From: Rotaria sp. Silwood1
Taxonomy: Eukaryota > Rotifera > Eurotatoria > Philodinida > Philodinidae
Assembly (NCBI GenBank): GCA_905250075.1
Contig: CAJNOP010000317.1
Span: 1-64,000, forward strand
Reading direction: 5' to 3'
Length of the DNA stretch: 64,000 bases
Shown here: positions 53,655-64,000 of the stretch, in pieces
How the letters are laid out: each line of letters starts with the position of its first letter
Numbering within the stretch: the first letter of the stretch is position 1
Notes under the pieces: generated by a model
What the model saw: the letters and a program-made list of their open reading frames with translations, nothing else
Database searches by the model: none
Told to the model about the DNA's origin: nothing
Position numbers and translations under genes: made by a program

Positions 53655-53945
53655 GTTGGGGTGGGTGTGGGTGTGCGTGTGGATGTATGTCGGTGTGGGT
53701 GCGTGGGTGTGGGGGTGGGTGGGTGTGCGTGTGTGGGTCTGGGTGTGGCTGTGGGTGTGCGTGTGGGTGGGTGTGGCTGTGGGTATGAGTGCGGGTGTGG
53801 CTGTGGCTGTGGGTACGAGTGTGGGTGCGGGTGTGGTTGTGGAATGGAGTATGGTTATCTGAAGGTGTAAGCGAAGAAGACCCACACCCACACCCTCAAC
53901 CACCCACACCACACCCACCCATACCCACACCGACACCACCCACAA
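53655..53945. repeat. degenerate TGTGGG / CCCACA hexamer block in inverted orientation
   Basis: About 190 bases (53655-53845) of G-rich hexamers close to TGTGGG (TGTGGG, TGTGCG, TGTGGA, GGTGGG variants) are followed, after about 35 unrelated bases, by about 65 bases of the complementary CCCACA type (53880-53945). The period of six and the consensus resemble the bdelloid telomere repeat. The order G-rich then C-rich on the plus strand is that of two telomere ends joined end to end. A GC-rich microsatellite that grew inside a foldback transposon is the alternative, since element ends lie just to the right. Open frames through it (Cys/Gly/Val or Thr/Pro/His) are artefacts. Confidence 0.6.
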
Positions 53946-54297
53946 CCATCGTGGCGCGGCGTGGAAACGGCAGATTTTCAGACGCCATGAACATCTCTCG
54001 TCCCTATAAAAAAATGCACATGCTATTTTTGTAAGCAAATTTTGCTATTTCTCATTTCTGTTTACATTAGTATCTCATCCAAGAGGAAGTATTAATTCGA
54101 TATCCTATATTTTACCCATTTTTATGAAAAAATGATTTCGTAAAATCTTTTTATTCAGCGGCATATTTTTTTAAAATTATGTCTCAGCACGGCAGCGTCG
54201 CGGTTCAATATTTACATGTGGCGTCGTGGCAGCAACTTTTCAAAATCCTTCGCGGTGTGGCAGCGGCAAATTTTCAGCCGCGATGGACATCTCTGGT
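53946..54297. mobile_element. remnants of the CAGAGATGTCC element family
   Basis: Two right-hand ends of the family are present: CAGATTTTCAGACGCCATGAACATCTCTC at about 53970-53998 (diverged) and TTTTCAGCCGCGATGGACATCTCTG ending about 54296. Between them is GCACGGCAGCGTCGCGG-type sequence. No left end was recognised, so this is a truncated or nested insertion. Confidence 0.5.
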
Positions 54298-55004
54298 TTA
54301 CAAGAATAAGAGACTATTTCTAATAGTGAACTAATTTTTAATTGATAGTTTATTAGAAAATTCTTTTAAGTTATAAAATAGAATATGATAAAGGAGAAAA
54401 GATAAAATTTACTAGTCACTGTTTCTTTATAATAAATGAAGTACTATTTTATGTGCGCTACAATTCGACAAAAAAAATTATTTAAACAAGTCGGTACTTA
54501 CATATTTCCTTTCTTATATCTTATTATTTGTGATAGATTGTATTCATATCACATCGAAATCCAAAAACTGAAAACATTTTTATATTTCCTTTTTTTATTT
54601 TATTCAAACAATAATATACATAAAGTCTATATCTTTCGTTCGCGACAGGAAGCGCCCTCTTTCATATATACAGGTTATGTGTCACTTTAATGCAATGACG
54701 ATTTTTGTATGTACATCGAAGTGTGTGTAGATTATCTTAACCGTGTCTCCTTTCTATGTTTTCCTCCTTTTTTTCTGATATATATACACTATATTTGTTA
54801 CTTTTTTATTAGAAAAGAAAAATAAACAAAAAAAAAGATTAAGTTCTACTTGATTGAGCTCACGAATATCATTAATTCTATAAATTAAGAAAGTAGATCT
54901 TAACAATAATTAAAAAAATGATTTTTTTTTATAAGAATTTTATCCAAACATATCTACGTGCTATCCCAACAATACCTTAGAAAACGAATTCAAGATAATA
55001 TAAT

Positions 55005-55480
55005 TATGCATAGAATGATAGAGAGTTTCATGCACTATCGAATGGCATAATTCTTTTATATAATTTACTTTTTTTGGGAATAATACTTTAAAAAAACAAA
55101 GAAAAACCAGCCAACAAATCCAGATTTTTGGCACTTGTCGTTGACGGATCTTTTTATTTTTCTCAAATTATTTTTCAATTAATCAATGCAAGACAATAGT
55201 TGTATATATAAGATGATAGAGAATTTCACGCTCTATTAGAATGTATAATTACTTTTCAAAAAAGATTATTCTATAGTGATGAAAATTTTAAAAACAACTT
55301 TTGATGACTGTGACGAAATCAAGTCTGTTGGAATGTGAATATGAGGGTGCCTTTATTGAACTCAATTTATTTTACTAATGAATAGGATCAAACTAAAACC
55401 TAATTATATAGGATGATAGAAAACGTCATGGACTTCCAGAATATGTAATTATTTTTAACAAAATGTGTTTTTATCATGCG
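55005..55480 (+). repeat. three diverged direct repeats, about 200 bases apart
   Basis: A similar phrase, GATGATAGAGAATTTCA followed by an AATG..ATAATT block and T/A-rich sequence, occurs near 55015, 55212 and 55413. The spacing is about 200 bases each time. The intervening sequence is weakly alike, so this looks like an old tandem array of a ~200-base unit. No coding potential was seen. Confidence 0.4.
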
Positions 55481-55754
55481 AAATAGATTCAATGGATTAA
55501 TCCAGATTCAATATAAAGAATCTAATTTTTTTTTTCGGGGATACATCTTGTTGAGAAGGATAGCTCTTACAGATGGGTTAGTATTCTTTTTCTTACAGTT
55601 TAAATTACATTTGATTCACATATGACAATGAGTAGAGTTTGTCAAATTTCCAGCCTAATACAATTGCACCTCTAACTGAGTTGCATTTATGTTTCAAAAA
55701 GAATTCTACTTTTTCACATTAGAATCGGGATTAAAAGAGTATACTGTTCACTCT

Positions 55755-58025
55755 CACGTGTTTTCCAATATTTGATACAAACGTAAATTTTTATTTTTAA
55801 CGAATCATGGAATTTTGTAAATATGAACATTCTATATTGAAATACACCAACATGATGTAATATTTAATATCATGATCAAAAACTTTTGACATGATTTATG
55901 TTTATATTGTAATAAGAAAAATAAAAAGATAACAAATACATTTTTATAATATAACATTTAAATTATATCTAATATATCTTTCTGTTTTTAATAATATGTA
56001 AATCATATAATGTATTTTATTTATTTATTTATTAAATTTTCGATCATTGAGTGATCATCATCAGAATACGATGTTTAATGGTTTTACTGTCAATTTGAAA
56101 CATTTAAGTTCTTAATCGTATGTCTTTATTTCTAATATGATGTTAATTCATCACGTTCACAATTATTGTATAGATTGTATAAGTGATGAGAATTTCTCAA
56201 CATAATTGTTTGATTTATAATATATGTGTATGTGTTAATATATATGTCGCAGGAGAAATTAAAATTCAGGAAAATTTAAAATTTTCCTAGGAAAAATTAA
56301 AATTTTAATTTCTCCTAGGAGAAACTAAAATTTCAATCTCAACTGGATATTTTCTAGGAAAACTTAAAATTTTAGTTTCTCCTAGGAGAAATTAAAATTC
56401 TAATTTTTCCTATAGGAGAATTTTAAATATTCCTGAATATATAATATCAAATTTATTACTTTTATATTTCAAAAATACAAAGATTAAAGGAGACATTTCA
56501 ACGTGGTTTCGTTTTTTGATAAATCACATTTAGTACCACATTGTATTTTTGCTGCTCGAGAACGGCATTTCTTTGTTGAAAAGTGCCATTACAATTACAT
56601 GCTTCAGTGAGAGTAATTAATTCTGCACTCACATAAGCTTTACAGGCTTGAATGAACGTCATTGCTAGTAAAGCTGTTGAATCGCCATCATGTAAGTCAC
56701 GAACGTTACAGTTAGATAAAAACTTAATAGATCTAGTGGTTGAAACTGTGAGGAGATTATACCTGTTCACCCAGAATTTGAGCTAAGAGTCTCCCTAACC
56801 ATCACGGAGAAACAAAATTATATCATCATATAGTGATTGTTTTATAGAAAACTTATCTTGACACTTGTCATTTAAACCTTCGGTATGATTATCAAGTAAT
56901 TTATAATACTGTTCCAGGGACATAAGAGCGTGAGATTTGACTATCTACTCAAACGATATACTTGGCGTTTAAGTGTACATTTTTATTTGCTTCTGATTCT
57001 CTATCGATTCTACTGGACGTAAAAAATATTCTAATTTTTCCCATAGAAAAAATTAAAATAAGAAGTTTATTTTATGTTCAGGAATATTTAAAATTCTCCT
57101 ATAGGAAAAATTAGAATTTTAATTTCTCCTAGGAGAAACTAAAATTTTAAGTTTTCCTAGAAAATATCTAGTTAAGAATGAAATTTTAGTTTCTCCTAGG
57201 AGAAATTAAAATTTTAATTTTTCCTAGGAAAATTTTAAATTTTCCTGAATTTTAATTTCTCCTGCGACATATATATTATTACTATTGACCACTACGATTA
57301 ATATTGTTATGCTTTTGTTTTTCTTGTAAAAATATAAACATAAATCATGTCAAAAGTTTTTGATCATGATATTAAATATTATATCATGTTGCTCTATTTC
57401 AATATAGAATTTTCATATTTACAAAATCCATGTTAAAAATAAAAATTTACGTTTGTATCAAATATTAGCAACAATAACATGGTTAATATCTTCTTCTCTA
57501 TTTTAGAGAAACAATACACTATGCTACTTCGAATTGATATCAATGTATTAATAGTCGTGGTATTAATCGTAGTGGTCAATAGTAAACAAAATAAAATATA
57601 TATATTAACACGTACACATATATTATAAATCAAACAAATATGTTGAGAAATACTCATCACTTATACAATCTATACAATAATTGTGAACGTGATGAATTAA
57701 CATCATATTAGAAATAAAGACATATGATTAAGAACTTAAACGTTTGAAATTGACAATAAAACCATTAAACATCTTATTCTGATGATGATCACTCAATAAT
57801 CGAAAATTTAATAAATCAATAAATAAAATACATTATATGATTTACATATTATAAAAAAAGAAAAAGATACATTACATATCATTTAAATGTTATATTATAA
57901 TATATTTGTTATTTTTTTTATTTTTCTTATTACAATATAAACATAAATCATGTCAAAAGTGTTGATTATGATATTAAATATTACATCATGTTGATGTATT
58001 TCAATATAGAATTTTCATATTCCCA
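55755..58025. repeat. 2.2 kb nested inverted repeat
   Basis: Inner arms 56247-56440 and 57065-57275 are made of GGAGAAATTAAAATTTTAAT-type units and are close reverse complements. Outer arms 55800-56235 and about 57605-58025 are also inverted (for example GACATGATTTATGTTTATATTG against its complement near 57925). A second, partial copy of the outer right arm lies at 57325-57475. The ~620-base centre holds a minus-strand open frame, 56770-56498, of 90 residues (R-D-L-H-D-G-D-S, C-N-C-N-G-T-F) with protein-like composition but no domain I recognise. It is probably a composite foldback transposon with a captured segment. Confidence 0.7.
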
Positions 58026-59370
58026 TATTTGGTTGGTACCTCTGAGAAAAAAGTAGCAGACAATTTTTCTGTAGCCCTTTTATTTTTGAATTTTCTATGT
58101 GCTGATGACTACTCATTGTGTTAAATAATCGCTTCCATTTTGACTATATTAGTGGCGATTATACAAATACTATGGTAGTCACTAGATACTATTCATCTAT
58201 CTTGTGTGGTGTATGTTTTAGATGAAAGCTTGAACAGAGAGCTTTTTGAGACTTATAAAGCAGCAATAACGTAGCTCATAATGAATGGTGCTTATTTTTA
58301 AAATATCATACAGATTTTGCAAAAAATGGTTTCCATAGGTTGTTCACTCTATCTCAGTGTGATCTGATCAAGATATCGGGTGGAGAATATGTTGAACTTT
58401 CCATAATCAGTTTTCATGTTTACTTAAAGTTCATTGTACAGTTTTGATTAGAATCGAATTCTCTAGCGAATTGTATATCAATTGACTATTAAACTAGTGA
58501 AGATTCTGTCAAAACTCAATAAATCACGTCGTTCATAATCTTTACTACTAAAGGCCACGAAGGTACCTATCGATTAGAGTATTGAAATAGGGTGAAAGTT
58601 TGTTCGATCAAGTTGAAACTTGCAGAAGGGACTACTAACTTTGTCCTCTATAATTTCTGAAAGTTTCACATTAAATGATCTTTGTTTTTCCATTGCGCCA
58701 AAATCAGCTGACCAGAAGTTCAGCTCAAACTATAGAGAAATGTAGTACTATTTTGTGATGATGCTTGTCAGGTTAAACTTTAATATCCCAAACTCTTGAT
58801 TGCATGGTCAAGTAGCACTAAGGTAGTAGTCTTTGAAAAAAAACATCTTGAGCAAATTCTATCATGCTGATCCGTAGAAAGCCTACCAAAAAGATCCCAA
58901 AAAGATAGGCTATTTTTGTGCCTAATATATCAGAAGAGCAGAGCTCTATAGTTAAAAAATTCAATGAATACTTTTTCATAATATAGCCATGATAGGACTT
59001 GATAGTCAAATTTGCCCATCTCAAAATGTACGTCTGATAAAATTTTTAGAACTTTATCAAGTACTTGTGAGACGATATTGTGAAAACATTTTAATTGAAA
59101 AACTGATCACAACAATCTTAAATTGATAAAAAGCTGTTTTGATTATCTTGAATTTGGTCGAAAGTAAAAATGTCGAAAAGAAAAATGTCGAAAGCGAAAA
59201 AATATCGAAACTGAGGGAATAATTCAACACATAGTACCATTTTGAAACTCAATAAGCCAACAAACTTAATTCAAATCAAATGTTTATTATTAAAAAAGAA
59301 GAATACAAGACAAGCTAAAAGTTTTTTCGACATAATAGTTTGTCCATATTTAAATAATGTTCGTATTGCT
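58026..59370. other. interval without recognised gene
   Basis: No supported coding sequence. An open frame at 58818-59024 (minus) lacks domain features. The right end adjoins the decayed MULE gene and may be the element's own flank; terminal inverted repeats were not located. Confidence 0.45.
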
Positions 59371-59373
59371 TGC

Positions 59374-60801
59374 TTATACCTTCTGCTTTGCTACAATTAA
59401 AGATAAACTGTTGAGAAGGTCAGATGGTGTAATAAGATAATTATTATATCTATAATATAACGTGTTTATTCGACTTTGTAATGCAGTTGTTCGTTTATTT
59501 TTCGGCTTTGATGCACTAGAAGACCATTGAAGTTTAATGTTTTGTGCATGTTTTTCTTCAGCTTTCATAAAATTGATCAAGTGACAGATGTTTGGATGAT
59601 TACAACAAATACGAGAATTCAATCTATTGTGATAATCCACAATTGAAAAAATTTATTTTGATCATTTTACTTAATTAAACGAAAATCATCACCTTCACAA
59701 ACATTATTTGTTCGACTGTCAAAGCCGACTACATTCCATAAATCAATATTGTACATCCAATTATTGTTAAAATACTCCAACAGTTTTATCATTGACAAAC
59801 CAGCTAAAAGATTTGCAACTTCTTGTATCTCATCAAAAGCATATAAAATTCTATCACGGGGCATCAGGGGTAACGCCATAAGCTTTCTACATAAAGCACA
59901 TAATGTTTCATCAATAGCATACTGATGCTGCAATTCCAGAAACTGGATGTTCCTATATATTGAATGACAAAAATGGAAGTAGCAGCAGATGTGTTGAGAC
60001 GCTGGAAACTAAATAGACCAAATAGAAAAGTATGTTTTTCGATTAAGTAGGATGATATTTACTTCATCTTTCACAGCAGCTATCGAACCAGATTCGAAAT
60101 CTGTCATAATAACTGAAGGTGAAAAAATGTTTTTTCTTTTCAAAGCAGCATTTTTTAATTCAGCAAAAATTTTATCTATATGTTGAAGCTTTTTTATTCA
60201 CCAACAAATCAAACACACACTGTATGCCTTAAAATAAATGAACAAAATTTGAAATGAAAAATAAGCCTTGCTTACAAATATCAAAATGAACAGCATATGG
60301 TATTATATATATTTGTGAGAAATGCGACGAGGTCTTTTTTTATGTACCATCCATGTAAATTGTTGACGAATTAAATAATAAATCCAATTTAGAATCACTT
60401 GCAAAAAGTAATAAACGTTCATGTCTTACACGAGCTTCATCAATAAATAAAAATCGTTCTTTTCCAATTATTAATTTAAATTCATCAGGTACATCAAGAA
60501 AATATGATTGTGGTACTGATGGTATCATTTTACGTCGATTTTTGACAGTAGTTGGATCTAGAAAAAAGAAGATATTATCTACTAATTAATACTTGTAAAA
60601 TAATTTACATATTTCGTGAACTGTTGGAAATATCGCTGCCGCCACTGAATTCATTGTACTTGTTGCCATTTCTTCATCATAAAATTTCCCAATAGATGTT
60701 AACTCATTAATTGCACGTGTTTTTATTTTTTCTCGAGTTTGCTTGATTTGAATAGACTCGGGATTTGGTGGGTGGGGATGATCAGTTTTACCGTCACACA
60801 A
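59374..60801 (-). pseudogene. decayed MULE (Mutator-like) transposase
   Basis: Minus-strand blocks occur in transposase order. 60801-60600 (I-N-E-L-T-S-I-G-K-F-Y-D-E-E) joins by a plausible intron to 60543-60340 (I-P-S-V-P-Q-S-Y, then I-Y-M-D-G-T with the first catalytic Asp). About 60175-60060 has V-I-M-T-D-F-E-S-G with the second Asp. 60000-59665 has C-C-Y-F-H-F-C-H-S-I-Y-R (the MULE C-x-F-H block), L-M-A-L-P-L-M-P and W-N-V-V-G with R-T-N-N-V-C-E-G. 59640-59374 has Y-H-N-R-L-N-S-R-I and H-P-N-I. A TAA follows M-D-G-T directly, a one-base frame change precedes H-I-D-K-I-F, and the frame breaks again after C-E-G. It cannot make an active enzyme. Confidence 0.8.
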
Positions 60802-61599
60802 ATAATTATTCTATAAATCAGTATGGATATACACGCTACAGCTTTTAGCTATACATATCTAATACTTTTTATACGGTGTTTTTTGTTGCATTTCTATACA
60901 TGTTGATTCATTACCAGAAGTGGCTGTGCTTTATTCGACTTCATGAAATTCAAATCATCGCTCATAGTAGATATTGGTTCGATGGTGTCTACCATCTTTA
61001 TTTTTTTTTCTCGATTAATGAACAACTGATGATTCTTATTCTTCTTTATCTATATCATTTTATAGAATGACCCATGGTCTAATAGAGGAATGATAAATTT
61101 ATCATAAAATAAGTAAATATTCATCGTGCAACAATGACATCTTCATACAAATCTTTCAAAACACTTACTATTTTAAACTTTTACTTTTTCTACAATAAAT
61201 TTTTACTTTGATGTTCTCACTTTCCATATATTAGTTCCCAGTTTTTTTCTTTTCGACCAAATTCAAGACTACCGCTATTTTGATTGTTTTTAGAAAGATT
61301 ATCATATCTCAGCAAAAACTCATTCTTTAGGTCTGAAAATTTGGTTATATACTTAAACCAGTTCGCTCTACAAGAGAGGATAGTTTTCATCTAGATCTAA
61401 AATTTTCGATTGAGCAGCTATATTGAAATTTGATAGCCTCTCTCGTGCAGTGACTCGTAGGAGACATACAACTTCAAATTATACAATGACTACAAAAAGA
61501 ATACAAATTTAACACCATAAATCTAGACGTGATCCCATAAAGCTCGTTATAAGACATAAAAGTACCTTCACCACTACTCTTAGTATATTTTAAGCTGAA

Positions 61600-61605
61600 T
61601 TTATT
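61600..61605 (-). promoter_or_regulatory. candidate polyadenylation signal for the acidic/basic protein gene
   Basis: TTTATT on the plus strand (AATAAA on the minus strand) about 105 bases after the stop codon of the gene ending at 61711. Support is by position only. Confidence 0.3.
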
Positions 61606-61710
61606 AAATAATCAAAAATCTACAGAAAAAGATACGAAAATCTAACTACATAAATATTCTTAATGTTTAAAGATAAATTTTGAAAACGTTTCTCAGTATG
61701 TATTGAGATT

Positions 61711-62494
61711 TTATAGCCTTGCTCGAGCCATCAAACTAAGCAAAGCCATGGTACTTTGAAAGTCAAAGCTACTTCTTCTTGCCATATTTCTTCGTATATG
61801 TTGTTGTGCGAAGGCTAAATAATTCAATAAGACATACTATATATTTAATATCCATGAATACTTACCTATCCTATTCTGCTGGATTTGTAAAGCTTGAAAG
61901 TATCTTGCCAGATTAGCAGCGGGTATCGATCCATTAGCTCCACCAGCCAGTTGTCGAAACAATCTATACTGAGCCGCTCTATTTCGATATTGTTGAGCTA
62001 CAAAAAAATTCAAAGCAGTGTTCGTTTCAAATCTGTAAATATTTTCCTATACCCATAATGATATCATAATCGCTAGGACCGCCTCGAAAGCCTCGTCTCG
62101 CCATAATTGAAGCTCTTCGCTCACGTCTAGGCATAGGTCTTCGACGAGAAGATCTTCCACCAGGACCCTAAACAGACATTAAAATTAACAGTTACATAGA
62201 AAAAAACAATCTATTCTCTTATTGATCTATTCAATTAAAGAATGAACGTACCCCTTCTGCTTCCTCATTAGTTTCAGCTGATGAAGCTTGTGCATCAGTT
62301 CCTTCACTTTCATCATCTTCATCATCTTCATCATCTTCATCATCCTGATCATATTCATCTTCATCCTCTTTCTCTACTTCCTTAATAAAGTCATCTATAT
62401 AGTCATCAACATTATCAACACCAATATCCTTAATCAATTCATCGTATTGTGCTTCATCCATGGCTTCAACATCTTCCGTGTTTTCTTCCGTCAT
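61711..62494 (-). CDS. small acidic/basic bipolar protein, four exons
   Basis: Minus-strand exons are 62494-62252, 62167-62053, 61997-61866 and 61814-61711, with GT..AG introns of 51-84 bases, all in phase, giving 197 residues plus TAA. The start is the ATG of M-T-E-E-N-T. Residues 1-81 are strongly acidic with a tandem D-D-E-D-D-E-D-D-E-D run. Residues 82-120 are Arg/Gly-rich (G-P-G-G-R-S-S-R-R-R, R-R-E-R-R), and the C terminus is an alternating basic/hydrophobic helix (L-M-A-R-A-R-L). There is no signal peptide or membrane segment. The charge layout suggests a nuclear protein that binds nucleic acid or histones, but I recognise no family. Short regular introns and a clean frame argue for a real gene. 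It lies on the same strand as the dead MULE copy next to it. Confidence 0.8.
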
Positions 62495-62510
62495 TGTGTA
62501 TTATGCTAAT

Positions 62511-62518
62511 CTGAAAAA
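62511..62518 (-). promoter_or_regulatory. 3' splice site in the 5' leader (cis intron or spliced-leader acceptor)
   Basis: Sixteen bases upstream of the start codon the minus strand reads TTTTTCAG, a strong acceptor with no coding exon needed before it. Bdelloid rotifers are reported to add a spliced leader in trans, so this may be a trans-splicing acceptor; an ordinary intron in the 5' UTR is equally possible. Confidence 0.4.
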
Positions 62519-64000
62519 CGGAATATATTTCAAAAAAAAATACCGACATGCACTTGTGAAGGTCTTGTCGTTGCTATTATTCACTCATATAATACAAATA
62601 TGAAGCATGTAAAATATAATCAAAGCATAGGATTGTAGGTCGTTTATATACACTATCCATATACATTATTTAATCGTATGTTATGCATGAAAGACTTTGT
62701 TTTTTTGCTTTTGTTAAGCCAAGGATGGATTATTATGATGAGAAAAATCAACGGACAAAAATAAATCCATACCAATCAGCGAGTAAAAAATATTTTTCGA
62801 AATAGTTTTAAAATAGATCAAGAGCAGTTTAATACATTTTGATGTGTTTACATTAGTGTGTTTGTATTTATGCTTTTGAATAATAAGATATGAATAATCG
62901 TATATAATTAATGTATTACAGAGCGTATCTCTTTATCCTTGAATACGATCTTTTTCTTACATGATAATCAAGTATATATATTTTTTTATTATAGCTGATT
63001 TGACTTCAGTATATTATGACACTGTGTTAACCGATATCTTTTGTTAAGTATCAAAATTTTGATTTAGTTCTAGTTAATATAACATAAAAAATCTTTCGAT
63101 AGTTACATTTTCTGAAAAATCTGACAGATTTCGATCGAATTTATACAATAAATGGAAACTATAACAATGTTTTATGTATTTATTATTTTAACACGAATTT
63201 TAAATGAGAATTGATTATTTATTTATTTTAAACTCGTTAAATCGATTCATAAAAGTAAACGAATAATAGAACATAAAAGTAGATATTTTGCATACGAAAA
63301 AAAAAAAAACAAAAAATATATTCAATGACAATGTGTATATTATACAGGTGTGTATTCTATACAAGTTGTATACTGATAAGAAAAAAAATAAAAATATTGT
63401 TGATGATGTTTGTTGATAACAAAAAAAAGTATATTTAACTATAAAACAGTTTACATCCTGTTTGGTCGAATTCTTTTTGGTCACTTGTACCATGCTTTAA
63501 TAAATTTACTCTGATCATTTTCATCTTATATCTATTAAATGTCAAGGACAAAGCAAAAACAAACAAGAACTACTAAATTAATAAGCATATTCTATGTATT
63601 ATTTAGATTCTCTGTATTCTTGTTTAGTCAAAAAATCCAAACTATATCCAAATCAGAGATAAAAACAAATTGATGCAAATATATGAGAACCATTACAAAT
63701 AAAAATACCCAGTAATAAACAGACAATAAACCGAATTCATCACGACATTTTAATGATAAACAATTCTGCAAGTTAAATGTAAAATTATGATAATAAAGAA
63801 AACAAACAAAATCAAAATAACACAATCTTTATTAATAATTTTCGATTTATAGGTTCTATTAAATGACAGTAAAAATTTCAGATGAAAATAAGTAATGTGT
63901 ATGCGAATAAACTGTTCCCTATAGAGGAAAAAGAAATGTGTTGAATTCATATGCATTTTGTCGTTCGTTAAGCCAAAGCAACAATCATTTATGAACAACA
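62519..64000. other. 5' flank of the acidic/basic protein gene; no gene seen
   Basis: AT-rich sequence with several homopolymers and short Phe/Tyr/Ile-rich open frames on the minus strand (63215-63493, 63628-63998) that show no domain. Promoter and leader sequence of the gene to the left should lie here. Confidence 0.5.

Noticed and set aside
53603..54038. Cys/Gly/Val-rich and Thr/Pro/His-rich open frames
   Set aside because: They are products of the TGTGGG/CCCACA hexamer block, with no start context and no sequence outside the repeat.
62288..62509. Plus-strand open frame rich in Phe/Ile
   Set aside because: It is the antisense shadow of the acidic exon of the minus-strand gene.
1..64000. 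CRISPR arrays, bacterial operons, tRNA or rRNA genes
   Set aside because: The window is intron-containing eukaryotic DNA. I saw no regularly spaced identical repeats and no convincing tRNA or rRNA sequence, though a tRNA search was not run.

Overview
This is an AT-rich animal nuclear sequence with spliced genes, GT..AG introns of about 50-100 bases mixed with much longer ones, and many small DNA transposons. My best guess is a bdelloid rotifer, perhaps Rotaria-like. The reasons are an F-box gene of a type I associate with bdelloids, a degenerate TGTGGG-like hexamer block (the telomere repeat reported for bdelloids), compact introns and abundant hAT-type elements. This is inference from memory and no search was run.

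The left 7 kb holds a possible 3' end of a cysteine-rich gene (2-130), foldback repeats, a decayed arrestin-domain gene on the minus strand (about 2.4-3.1 kb) and an intact five-exon minus-strand gene for a 623-residue low-complexity protein (4858-6990). About 8 kb without recognisable genes follows.

The centre, 15147-47299 on the plus strand, is one very large gene. I could join 41 exons with every junction in phase, giving 3,882 residues: ankyrin repeats, an armadillo-like helical region, a FERM-like F2-F3 module, a CDC25-type RasGEF, a PH/EF region, the phospholipase C X and Y boxes with all catalytic residues, C2, and two Ras-association domains. The second half is phospholipase C epsilon. 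The N-terminal ~1,950 residues are not part of the vertebrate enzyme as I know it. The FERM-like and RasGEF parts share one uninterrupted exon, so the fusion is not an artefact of joining exons. Most of its long introns are long because transposons or foldback elements sit in them.

To the right lie a three-exon F-box gene (49764-52388) cut in its last exon by a small transposon with a perfect 8-base target duplication, a GC-rich element family, a TGTGGG/CCCACA block in telomere-fusion orientation, a 2.2 kb nested inverted repeat, a dead MULE transposase gene on the minus strand (59.4-60.8 kb), and an intact four-exon minus-strand gene for a small acidic/basic protein (61711-62494).

Five elements with 8-base target-site duplications (four perfect, at 31919, 35889, 39405, 42712 and 51911; a sixth at 14789 has one mismatch) point to repeated hAT-type activity. 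No hAT transposase gene is in the window, so the enzyme must be encoded elsewhere.
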